The notes below the pieces were generated by a model that saw only the letters and a program-made list of their open reading frames with translations, made no database searches and was not told the origin of the DNA. A DNA stretch of 64,000 bases from Cliona cf. orientalis (lineage: Eukaryota > Porifera > Demospongiae > Clionaida > Clionaidae): positions 434,001 to 498,000 of the forward strand of contig OZ005699.1 in NCBI GenBank assembly GCA_963930775.1, given 5' to 3'. Both the position numbers and the translations under genes were made by a program. Positions 21,535-32,486 of the stretch are shown in pieces; position 1 is the stretch's first letter; every line of letters begins with the position of its first letter.

Positions 21535-23299
21535 CTAGCAGCCACCGGGACAGACCTGGCACGACTTTAGCACAAACCTCTGCATACAATAAAAAAAGAA
21601 AGATGCGATATTAAGATTACGAATATAATAATATTATGCAAGAGGATCATAGCAGGGTGCAATATCATGATAATTCTGGTGTTATTAGGCACAGGTATCA
21701 TACACTTACATGTACTATAATAATGAGCTGGGAATTATGTCACATTCTAATAATCATGAGTGCATGATTAATTATTGCTCACCGTTAACGCAGGGCAGGC
21801 AGAAATAGATCTCAAATTCAGAGAAGGGGATTCTCTAGGAATAGAGTGATCACACTCCAGGTAGACACGATATGGTCTGTGGGATAATGATAATTATTAT
21901 TATCATAGTGTTACACACTGAAATTGAGTCCTTTAAAGCCACTTACATTTCAGCAGGGCCTGTGTATTGAATAAACACTTCACCGCTGGACGAGTCAATG
22001 TAAATCTTCTCAGTGCCCATATTAGCAAGAGCCAGTGTACCGTTAATAGAGCTCATCATACAAATCTACAAAAAATATATTATATTTGCAGAATGTCTAT
22101 GTATAATGACAAGTGCATCCATGGCACTATTGCTCACGTGTGTATTCCAACATTTATTCATACGAAATGCTTGACAGGGGTTGTAGTAGTAGTTAGCAGT
22201 ACCATTTCCAACTCCAACTGAAAACCTGTATAATATTAAAAATAGAATAATCATTCCCTTATTATGGAATCTGATATTAAATTTGAAAATTTTATAGCTA
22301 TACATACGTTGCCTTTCCAGAGACATTTGCGTAAGGAGTGAGGTTAATAATTCCTTCAGAATGAAGGCAGACGCAAGAGGGCTCCTCGGGGATTGGGGGA
22401 CACAGAATAGGAATGGAAACAGATGGAATTGGTGGAGGAATTGGTTCACAACCGCCAGGACACACTTGACACGATGTTATATTCATTACCTTTATTAATA
22501 ATGTGTGTATGCAAGTACTTGATCATATTGGGCCAATCATTACTATAGATTCAGCTTACATATTGCAAAGGCACTTGACTATCACCTTCTGTCGTTGCAA
22601 TTGGTGTTTTTGCCGATTTGTTACAGTTCAAAAAGACCTTCAATTCCCTGCATGTGTACATTTCTATTATCAGATCAGATTGAGTTTAAGAGGTACATAG
22701 GTAGCTACAGAGCTTAATATTATTATATTATTATTGTACTACAATACCTGCTTTCAGGCCCAGTATAATAGAGATATGGAGTTCCATCAGTATCTATCCA
22801 CATTTCCTCTGTCCCAGCATCAGCTATGTCGTATTGTTGTACCGGATCAAAGTGTGATATCTGACATGCCTATAATTATTTTTATAATACAGGAGGTACT
22901 GTAATCAACTACTGGAGTATATTATATAGAATTAATTTTTACTGTGGTACATACGTGAACATTTTTGCAGTCTGCATCAGTGAATGTCTTACAAGGATTG
23001 TAGGAATAAAGGTAACCTTGCATATCTGGCAGTTTAGTAAACCTAGCATCATCATGGAATAATCATTTAATAATTATTTAGGATGAACTATAATTATTAG
23101 TGACTGATTTTTTGGTGTACCTTGCTGTTCCATTTACATTGGAGAGCGGGGTCATATCAATGACGCCTTCCCCAGTCGGCTGGCAGACGCATGTTTCCGA
23201 TCTTCCCTGGGCAGGGGGACACTTTGTACCAGTGGGCTGGGCTGAAGTGAGCCCGAGAATCATCAGCAGTAGAAGAGAGAATTGATCTAGAGGCACCAT
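21535..23299 (-). CDS. Secreted double-MRH-domain protein (array copy D2)
   Basis: Exons 23121-23299, 22955-23042, 22748-22869, 22560-22647, 22308-22489, 22138-22225, 21947-22065, 21783-21876 and 21535-21579 give 334 residues in one frame. It differs from D1 by two fewer residues in the first domain's NPC loop (TFTDADCKNVH) and by RFVLKSCQVCPGGC at the end. Signal peptide, linker and both domains are complete. It has the P1 type of upstream region. Confidence 0.78.
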
Positions 23300-23650
23300 C
23301 CTGGTTCGATAATGGCACTGTAACTATAATACTGCGTCAAACTGTGCATTGACCTTAAGTAGGATGGAGATTCTGGCTGGTGCAATCCTACGTTCATAGA
23401 ACGCAATCGCACGCGCGTACGCATGCGCTCTTCCATCAGCGTGCATGCATCGTGCACGTGCAGACTGGTGTCGACCCCGTACCTATACCGGCACGCACAA
23501 TCCCCACCATCATCCAATAGTATAATTATACGTCGTTCACTGAGAAGTCATCAATTTTTTATAATAATATCGCAATCGAGCAAAAAAAACCTTTCTAAAC
23601 TATCATAGTAGTTTCGTTCAATGTCAGTGGGTGTGGTCACAACCTTGATG
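23300..23650 (-). promoter_or_regulatory. Upstream region of copy D2 (type P1) with alternating purine-pyrimidine tract
   Basis: The block at 23401-23460 is largely alternating purine-pyrimidine (gcacgcgcgtacgcatgcgc, then gcgtgcatgcatcgtgcacg). It is conserved upstream of copies D3, D4 and D7, and weakly D8. About 130-190 bp further up lies a second conserved block (gtagtttcgttcaatgtcag, then a ggtgtggtcacaacc-type end). Conservation across copies suggests a regulatory role, but recent duplication could explain it too. Confidence 0.45.
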
Positions 23651-23694
23651 ACTTAACAATGTCATTATGAGCCAAATTTTTATCCTATGATCAT

Positions 23695-24217
23695 GAGCGT
23701 TATAGTGTGACTTGCATGAACATTTTTGCAGTCTCCACCATTGTATGCATGGTTTACAGGGATTGTAGGAATACTTACGTGTAGTTAATTGTTGCAGTCT
23801 TTTACTTTTGTAAATCTAATCATGATGATAATCATCCAGTGTTAGCTATTATTATTATAGTATTCAACAATGTACCTGGCTGTTCCAAGCCAACAAGATC
23901 CTGATTGGTCGGCTGACACGCAGCAGAGGCGTAGGAAGATGATTTGGTAAACGGGTGCTCTGGTGCCTATGTTTATAGTAATTGATAATTTAAAGTTAAA
24001 TACTTCAGAGTAAAGTATATATGACATTGTGTTCCACTCAGAAATTTCATGGGTGCACCAGCACCCGGTGCACCCATGCTTCCTACGCCAGTGCGCAGGT
24101 TTCTGATCTTCCCTCAGCAGGGGGACATTTTGTCCCATTGGGGCCAGCCGCCTAAGTAATGGGCTGAACCATCAGACACGTCAACACAGAGAACAGAGAC
24201 AGCACTAGAGCAGACAT
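23695..24217 (-). pseudogene. Relic of single-MRH gene (copy S3), interrupted by a MITE
   Basis: Degraded exon B (about 23710-23815) and exon A (about 23872-24217) are recognisable by similarity to S1. Exon A has a deletion removing the LTPLSN codons and is split by a 160-bp insertion at 23934-24093. The frame is broken. Confidence 0.8.
23934..24093. mobile_element. 160-bp MITE inside relic S3
   Basis: Imperfect terminal inverted repeats (cagaggcgtaggaag and cttcctacgccagtg) are flanked by the direct repeat cgcag (23929-23933 and 24094-24098). That pentamer occurs once in intact paralogues at this position. No coding capacity. Confidence 0.7.
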
Positions 24218-24497
24218 GGGAGCAGCAGTCGTTGATAGATTCCTGGTATACTAAGTGTTGAAATGATTCGATATCGATGTTGATTATTCAAATCAAATTC
24301 ATAGTTTGACAGTAGCTGCCAGATGCAGTGACTGTACATAATATGTCTTGTAAACACCAAAGATAGTACTACTGCACGCACAGCACTGCATACTATCAAT
24401 GAATATCAACAAAACAAATTAATAGTGTTCACCTATTAAAATTAACTACGATAGTTAATAACTATACATACTCCAGTCTTTTAATCAGTATCAGTTA

Positions 24498-26274
24498 CTA
24501 GCAGCCACCGGGACAGACCTGGCATGACTTTAGCACAAAACTCTGCATATAATAAAAAAAGAAAGATGCGATACTGAGATCACAAATATTATTATGCAAG
24601 AGGATCATAGCAGGGTTCAATAATCATGAATAATAATATTATTATTATCATGATAATTCTGGTGTTGTTATGATTGTATGTACATGTATAATACTATTAT
24701 TATTATAGTGAGCTGGAAATTATGTCGCATTCTAACAATCATGAGTGCATGGTTAATTATTGCTCACTGTTAATGCAGGGCAGGCAGAAATAGATCTCAA
24801 ATTCAGAGAAGGGGAATCCCTGGGAATAGAGTGATCACACTCCAGGTAGACACGATATGGTCTGTGGGGACAATGATAATTGTTACACACAGAAATTGAG
24901 TGCTTTAAAAGCCACTTATAATATTATTACGTTTCAGCAGGGCCTGTGTACTGAACAAACACTTCACCGCTGGACGAATCAATGTAAATCTTCTCAGTGC
25001 CCATATTAGCGAGAGCCAGTGTACCGTTAATAGAGCTCATCATACAAATCTACAAAAAAATATATATTTGCAGAATGTCTATGTATAATGACAAGTGCAT
25101 CCATGGCACTATTGCTCACGTGTGTATTCCAACATTTATTCATACGAAATGCTTGACAGGGGTTATAGTAGTAGTTAGCAGTACCATTTCCAACTCCAAC
25201 TGAAAACCTGTATAATTATACAATATTATTATGATAAAAATAGAATAATCATTCCCTTATTATGGAATCTGATATTTGAAAATTATATAGCTATACATAC
25301 GTTGCCTTTCCAGAGACATTTGCGTAAGGAGTGAGGTTAATAATTCCTTCAGGATGAAGGCAGACGCAAGAGGGCTCCTCGGGGATTGGGGGACACAGTA
25401 TGGGAATGGAAACAGATGGAATTGGTGGAGGAATTGGTTCACAACCGCCAGGACACACTTGACATGATGTTATATTCATTAACTTTAATGTGTGTATGCA
25501 AGTACTTGATCATATTGGGTCATTCATTACTATAGAATCGATTCAACTTACGTATTGCAAACGCACTTGACTATCACCTTCTGTCTTTGCAATTGGTATT
25601 TTTGCCGATTTGTCACAGTTCAAAAAGACCTTCAATTCCCTGCATGTGTACATTTCTATTATCAGACCAGATTGAGTTTAAGAGGTACATAGCTACAGAG
25701 CTTAATTTATTATTATTATTGTACTACAATACCTGCTTTCAGACCCAGTATAATAGAGATATGGAGTTCCATCAGTATCTATCCACATTTCCTCTGTCCC
25801 AGCATCGATCAGCTATGTCGAATTGTGTTTCTGGATCAGAGTTTGATGACTGACATGCCTAATTATTATTAAAATTAATACAGGAGGTACTGTAATCAAC
25901 TACTGCATGGAGTATAAGAATTAATTTACTGTGACATACATGAACATTTTTGCAGTCTCCATCTGATTCAGTGAAAGCCTTGCAAGGATTGTAGGAATAA
26001 ACGAAATCATTGGGATCTTGCAGCTTAGTAAACCTAGCATCATCATGGTGTAATAATTTAGGATGAACTATTATTAGTACTGATTTTGGCTGTACCTTGC
26101 TGTTCCATTTGCATTGGAGAGAGGGGTCATGTCAATCACACCTTTGTTTGCCAGCTGGCAGACGCATGTTTCCGATCTTCCCTGGGCAGGTGGACACTTT
26201 GTACCAGTGGGCTGGGCTGAAGTGACCCCGAGAACCATCAGCAGTAGAAGAGAGAGCTGATCTAGAGGCACCAT
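24498..26274 (-). pseudogene. Double-MRH gene with frameshift (array copy D3)
   Basis: All nine exons are present: 26096-26274, 25940-26033, 25733-25858, 25552-25639, 25301-25482, 25120-25207, 24931-25049, 24768-24861 and 24498-24542, with normal splice sites. Exon C has four extra bases (a duplicated gatc at about 25807-25810), so the frame breaks in the middle of domain 1 (ADAGTEE region). Every other exon is as well kept as in intact copies. This may be a very recent pseudogene, a segregating allele or an assembly error. Exon A has the CQLANKGVIDMTP variant shared with D5 and D6. Confidence 0.7.
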
Positions 26275-26635
26275 CCTGGTTCGATACTAGCACTGTAACT
26301 ATAATACTGCGTCAAACTGTGCATTGACCTTAAGTAGGATGGAGATTCTGGCTACGTTCATAGAACGCAATTTGGCTACGTTCATAGAACGCAATCGCAC
26401 GCGCGTACGCATGCGCTCTTCCATCAGCGTGCATGCATCGTGCACGTGCAGATCGGTGTCGACCCCGTACCCTATACCAGCATGCACCATTAAAGTGCTC
26501 AACCCCAGTATACTACGTTCACTGAGAAATCATCAATTTTTTTTATAATAATATTGCAACAGAGCCAAAAAAACCTTTCTAAACTATCACAGTAGTTTCG
26601 TTCAATGTCAGTAGGTGTGGTCACAACCTTGAACA
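26275..26635 (-). promoter_or_regulatory. Upstream region of copy D3 (type P1)
   Basis: The alternating purine-pyrimidine tract is at about 26390-26452 and the distal gtagtttcgttcaatgtcag block at about 26590-26610. A short direct repeat of gctacgttcatagaacgcaa precedes the tract and is not seen in the other copies. Confidence 0.4.
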
Positions 26636-26689
26636 ATGTCATTATGAGCCCAAATTTTTATCCTATGATCATGAGCATTACAGTGTGAC

Positions 26690-27030
26690 TTTAATATAAT
26701 AGTATTAATACATGAACATTTTTGCAGTCTCCATCATTGTATGGTTTACAGGGATTGTAGGAATACGTATAATTGTTGCGATCTTTTACTTTTGTAAACC
26801 TAATCATAATGATGATAATCATATTATCACAGTGTCATTCATTTTAATAAAATTTCATTGAGTACCTTGCTGTACGTGTTCCATTTGTGTTGGAGAGAGG
26901 GGTCAAGCCAACGAGATCTTGATTGGTCGGCTGACATGCAGACCCAGGTTTCTGGTCTTCCCTTGGCAGGGGGACATTTTGTCCCACTGGGGTCAGCCGC
27001 TGAAGTAAGGGGCTAAACCATCAGCAACGC
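26690..27030 (-). pseudogene. Relic of single-MRH gene (copy S4)
   Basis: An exon B equivalent (about 26711-26797) and a decayed exon A (about 26864-27030) remain. The start codon is lost and the signal-peptide segment is eroded. Exon C and later exons are absent. Confidence 0.7.
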
Positions 27031-27413
27031 GGAGAACAGAGACACCACTAGCTATAATAATATTATAGAGTGGACATAATATTATTATAGCAGCAATCCC
27101 AGGCTGGTGTTGATAGATTCCGAGTTTAATAATTTTGGTATACCAACCTAAAATGTTTTTGATAACGGCCTAATTGTTTCAGATTCATAGTTTGACAATA
27201 ACTGCGGTGACTGTGCAAATTATGTCCCAAAGATAATAATAGAACTGCACACATGCACAGCACTACATAATATTATTATCACCTCAATATCATGAATATC
27301 AGTAAAAACGTGTTCACCTATTATAAACTCATAATGAAGAAAAGCTTATTATAAGGCCAATGTATACAAAAATTACACACCAGGCAGTCACATGATCAGT
27401 CTGAGTCAGTAAC

Positions 27414-30400
27414 TTAGCAGCCACCGGGGCAGACCTGGCACGACTTTATTACACCACCCTGAAGCATACAATCAAATTTTGAGATGTGATAATAATAATA
27501 ATAATAGCAGATCATTACGCTATAGCAATATCATATAATATAATTCCGGTATTATCATCATAATAATATTAATTATTACAAGGAGTGAGCTCGCTTCACT
27601 CGCTCACTCCTTTATCTCTGTGCCGCATGATATTATTGCCATCGACGACCTTTACCTATATATAACTGTGCACGGTATTATACTGCGCATGCGCAACCTA
27701 GCGCACGTGCACATCCTGCCTGATCATGTGATTTTGTCAATCAGCTAGCTCAAGAAATTCGTTAGTTGTCCTGCAGCTTCGCTTGCAAGGGCTCCCGAGA
27801 GAAGACGCTTAGAATAGAATCGCTTCCTTCTGGAAACTACCTATGGGCAACATTGACTCCAGAATGTCACCCCTTTGCATTCTCCAGGCAGCCATTGTAA
27901 GTGGTACAGTTCAGTCTAAGGCCACTCCAAATCAATCATTAGTTTCTGGTCACCCGCCCGCATGATATTTTGAAAAGCCAGTTTATGAGGACTATAATGA
28001 TATTCATAGAAAAAATGACGTAAAATTACATACTGAGTCATCATAATAATACGAGATCTCGATCTCAAGCTCATTGCCTGCTAGTGCATGCTGCACATGG
28101 TGAATCGAATACTCTAAATTTCACTGTGTCACATCAGTTTGTCATTCTGCATTAAATTTACCGTTGACTTGCCAGTGTACTTCAACAGCTCATAGCTAGC
28201 TGATACGATCTGACAGGCTGTTGTTACTCGAGGTTTGCTGACCATGCATTTGTGGTATGGTTTAAGTACTTCCTCTTCCTGTCTTAATTCAATTAGTCAT
28301 AGTCCCATAGTCCTAACCACCCGCCCGCCCGCATGTACTTGAGACAACTGGTGTGACCAGAAACTAATGATTGACTTGGAGTGGCCTAATTCTGCCCTGG
28401 CGTTTTTTTTGAAGCGGCTCACTTTAGTCGGTGCTGGGGCCATACCCAGCCGTGTCAGTGGGCTATCGATTGTATTGCCCCAAGTCCAACGATGCCTAGA
28501 AATAAAACGTTTTAGCTCGGGTCGAATCGCTTCCGGTCACCTCCCGCTCGTACACACACACACGGACAACTATAATCTTAGTATAATGATGTTCCTGATC
28601 ACAGCTATTTTCTTATAATAATATATATTATTATAATAAATTAATATTATAGCTGGAAATTATGCCGCATTCTAATAATTACAGTGGAACCTGTCTAAAG
28701 CGGTCACCATTGGGCCAAATATCTGTGGCTACATTAGAGAGGTGGCTGCAATATGCAAAACATAGGGGGTGTGGCTTGTAGGAGAAGTGAGGTCTAAGTG
28801 GTTGCAAACGTAACTGTGGGCTGCAATAGAGCAGTGTGGAATGCCTGCAAGCGCGATTAGCAACCGGGTGGTCTAACAAACCCACAAGTTGTACCTGGCA
28901 GCCAAGTGGGGTTTCCCTGGGGGCTGTCCTACAGTGGCCACTAGGCAGGCTAATTTGTACTGGTGTAAACGCCATGGGACCTGGCTAACTGGCAATAGGC
29001 AGGTGGCTGTCTTATCCAGGTTGCATTCCCTGATAGTAAATGCATTGTGGCTGTTTGGGACCTACAGGATGTGGCTGTATTAAGGAGGTGACCGCTAAGG
29101 CAGGTTCCACTGTACGTGCATGACTAATCTGCCTCTTCTTAATTGAGTAGCTCTTTCAGGTGAATGCTCAACAAAGCCATAATAATATTATGTTTGTCTC
29201 GTCTGTCATGCAGCTAGCTGTGCTTCACTGAAATTCGTGCATTTCTTTTAAAATTTCATGTGCAGCTGACACTAGCTACCCCAGAATGTGGTGTGTGTGC
29301 GTGTGTGTGTGTTATTTAGACCGTTTTCTGCATCATTATACTAAGATTATAGTTGTCCGTCTGTGACTTACGAGCGGGAGGTGACCGGAAGCGATTCGAC
29401 CCGAGCTAAAATGTTTTCTTTTTCGGCATCGCTGGACTTATGACGCTACAACAGACAGCCCACTGACATGACCGGCTATGGCCCAAGCCGCGACTAAAGT
29501 GAGCTGCGTCAGAATGACGACGGGACAGAATTAGATTGAAATGTACACTTATATATGGTGGCCTGGTGAACGCAAAAGAGCGACGTTTTGGAATCGATGT
29601 TGTCAACAGGTGCTTTCCAGAAAGAGGGGATTCTATTCTAAGCGTCTTCTCTTGGGAGCCCTTGCTAGCGAAGCTTCAAGGCTACTAACGAGTTTCTCTT
29701 GCTAGCTGAGTGACAAAGTCACATGATCAGCCAGGATGTGCACGTGGGCTAGCTTGCTTTCTGCGCATGCGCAAAATATGTTCGGAAAGGAGTGACTCCT
29801 TGTATTAATTATTTTGGTATGGTCCTGGTATTGCTCACCGTTGACGAAGAACAGTCAGGATCATATCGCAGACCCTGAACAGGGGAATCCCTGGGAATAG
29901 AGCGATCACACTCCAGGTAGACACGATAAGGCCTGTGCACATATTAACGGTAATATAATTATTATAGTTACACACTGAAATTGGGATTGAGCCATTTTAC
30001 GTTTCAGCAGGGCCTATGTACTGAACAAACACTTCACCGCTGGATGGGTCAATGTAAATCTTCTCAGTGCCCATGTTAGCGAGAGCGAGTGTGGTGTTAG
30101 AGGTCACCAAACAAATCTGCGAAAAATATAATAAGAATTCGAGTCTAGATGCATGCATCCGGCCATGGCACTATTGCGGCTCACGTGTGTATTCCAGCAT
30201 TTACTCATACGAAATGCTTGACAGGGATTGTAATAGTATGTAGCAGTACTGTCTCCAATTGAAAAGCTGTATGATAATAACAATGTTAGTCATTCTCTTA
30301 TGGAATCTGTTACATCCCTAGTCACAATTTACTTTTCTGAAACAAGGAATAATTATTTGCCCAGTAAGGGTATTGAATCGTGAAATTCGGCATAGAGACA

Positions 30401-31445
30401 GATAAGTAATTCTGTAGCCAAATACTTTAAACTTTGTTTTTATAGAATCTAAAATTGAGATGATGATTGAATTTTATACGTACGTTGCCGTTCCAGAGAC
30501 ATTTGCGTAAGGAGTGAGGTCAATAATTCCTTCAGGATGAAGGCAGACGCAAGACGGCTCATTGGGGATTGGGGGACACAGAATGGGAATGGAAATGGAT
30601 GGAATTGGTTCACAACCGCCAGGACACACTTGACACGATGTTATATTCATTATCTTTAATGTGTGTATATATATAAAAGTACTCAATCACAATATTATTT
30701 TTCATAACTAGATTCAACTTACGTATTGTTTAAGTACTTGACTATCGCCGCTTGTTGTTGCAATTGGTGTTTTTGCTGATTTGTCACAGTGCAAAAAGAC
30801 CCTCAATTCCCTACATGTGTACATTTCTATTATCAGACCAGATCAAGTTTTGTGGCTACAGAGCTGTATAATTATATAATTATTATTATTGTACTACAAT
30901 ACCTGTTAGCAGGCCCAGTATAATAAAGATATGGTGTTCCATCAGTATCTATCCACATTTCCTCTGTCCCAGCATCAGCTATGTAGTATTTTATTGTTGG
31001 ATCAATGTTTGATGACTGACATGCCTAATAATATTATTAATACAGGAGGTATACTGTAATCAACTTCTGGGGTATATATAAGAATTAATTTACTGTGGCA
31101 TACATGAACATTTTTGCAGTTTCCATCTGATTCAGTGAATGGCTTACAAGGATTGTAGGAATAAACGTAACCATTGGGATCTTCCAGTTTAGTAAATCTA
31201 GCATCATCATAGTGTAATAATTTAGTTGATGAACTATAATATTAGTATTGATTTTTGCTGTACCTTGCTGTTCCATTTGTGTTGGAGAGAGGGGTCATGT
31301 CAATGACGCCTTCCCCAGTCGGCTGGCAGACGCATGTTTCCGCCGTTCTTCCCTGGGCAGGTGGACACTTTGTACCAGTGGGCTGGGCTGAAGTGAGCCC
31401 GAGAACCATCAGTAGTAGAAGAAAGGGCTGATCTAGAGGCACCAT
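27414..31445 (-). CDS. Secreted double-MRH-domain protein (array copy D4), last intron full of transposons
   Basis: Exons 31264-31445, 31104-31197, 30903-31024, 30723-30810, 30484-30653, 30185-30266, 30001-30116, 29839-29932 and 27414-27458 give 330 residues. This copy belongs to a diverged subclass with D8: domain 2 has RFSIGDSTATYYYNPC-like loops shorter by two residues. The H exon ends LRYDPDCSSST, and the last exon is GGVIKSCQVCPGGC. Exon A has an extra residue (GRTAETCVC), and the Pro-rich linker lacks four residues. The last intron is 2.38 kb, against about 0.4 kb in D8, because of three insertions. The coding frame is intact. Confidence 0.75.
27572..28588. mobile_element. ~1-kb non-autonomous element, copy 1 of an inverted pair
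   Basis: Comparison with the same intron of copy D8 places the insertion between about 27572 and 28588. The left end carries acaaggagtgagctcg with an internal palindrome (gagtgagctc ... gagcgagtga type). The right end reads cggacaactataatcttagt. It contains a tgcgcatgcgca palindrome near the left end. It has no open reading frame of note. The right end recurs, reverse-complemented, at the left end of copy 2. Confidence 0.65.
28682..29112. mobile_element. 431-bp Tc1/mariner-type MITE (TA target site)
   Basis: The ends are cagtggaacctgtctaaagc and its near reverse complement (gctaaggcaggttccactg), with ggtcacc/ggtgacc just inside. TA dinucleotides flank both ends (28680-28681 and 29113-29114), while paralogous copy D8 has a single TA at the empty site. 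Short repeats of gtggctg occur inside. The cagtggaacc terminus is typical of pogo/Tigger-like families. No transposase. Confidence 0.8.
29325..29812. mobile_element. ~0.49-kb non-autonomous element, copy 2 of the inverted pair
   Basis: Its left end (catcattatactaagattat) is the exact reverse complement of the right end of copy 1. Its right end (gtgactccttgt) mirrors the left end of copy 1. It is an internally deleted inverted copy and again contains tgcgcatgcgca (about 29763). Confidence 0.65.
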
Positions 31446-31760
31446 TCCGGTTCGACACGAACACTGTAACTATAATACTGCGTCAAACTGTGCAATTTGA
31501 CCGGATGGAGATAGAACGCAATCGCACGCGCGTACGCATGCGCTCTTCCATCAGCGTCATGCATCGTGCACGTGCAGACTGGTTTCGATCCCGTACCCTA
31601 TACCGGCATGCATAATCACCCAATCGTCGTTCACTGAGAAGTCATCAATTTTATAATAATAATATTGCAACAGAGCAAAAAAAAAAAAAAAAAAAAAACC
31701 TTTCTAAACTATCATAATAGTTTCGTTCAATGTCAGTGTGTGTGGTCACAACCTTGATGA
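31446..31760 (-). promoter_or_regulatory. Upstream region of copy D4 (type P1)
   Basis: The alternating purine-pyrimidine tract lies at about 31509-31580. An A homopolymer (about 31677-31698) and the distal gtttcgttcaatgtcag block follow. Confidence 0.4.
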
Positions 31761-31857
31761 CTTAATTATATTATGTCATTATGAGCCAAATTTTTATCCT
31801 ATGATCATGAGCATTGTAGTGTGACCAAGAGTATAATATTATACTCTTGGTGTGACT

Positions 31858-32191
31858 TACATGAACATTTTTGCAGTCTCCATCATTGTATGCATGGTTT
31901 ACAGGGATTGTAGGAATATTACGTATAGCTAATTGTTGCGGTCTTTTAGCTACTTTTGTAATCGTAATGATGATATTCATCCAGCGGTATACCTTGCTGT
32001 TCCATTTGTGTTGGACAGAGGGGTCAAGCCAACGAGATCTTGATTGGTCGGCTGACATGCAGACCCAGGTTTCTGGTCTTCCCTCGGCAGGGGGACATTT
32101 TGTCCCACTGGGGTCAGCCGCCGAAGTAAGGGGCTGAACCATCAGACATGTCAACACAGAGAACAGGGACTGCACGTACTAGAGCAGACAT
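31858..32191 (-). pseudogene. Relic of single-MRH gene (copy S5)
   Basis: The exon A equivalent (about 31991-32191) keeps an ATG but is frameshifted in the signal peptide and again after the first Cys motif (ETWVCMSADQ). Exon B (about 31861-31962) has small insertions. A palindrome like the one in S2 (accaagagta ... tactcttggt) lies at 31824-31850. Exon C and later exons are missing. Confidence 0.75.
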
Positions 32192-32486
32192 GGGAGCAGC
32201 AGTCGTTGATAGATTCCTGGTATATAATATACTAAGTATTGAAATGATCCAATGTTGATCGTTCAAATCAAATTCATAGTTTGACAATATAGCTTCCAGG
32301 CATGCAGTGGCTGTGTATAATAGTAATATTATTATGTCTTGTAAACACCAAAGATAGTACTACTGCACGCACAGCACTGCATACTATCAATGAATAAAAA
32401 TTAAAAAAAAAACGTGTTCACCTATTAAAATTAACTACGATAGTTAATAACTATACAAACTCCAGTCTCTTAATCAGTCTCAGTTA

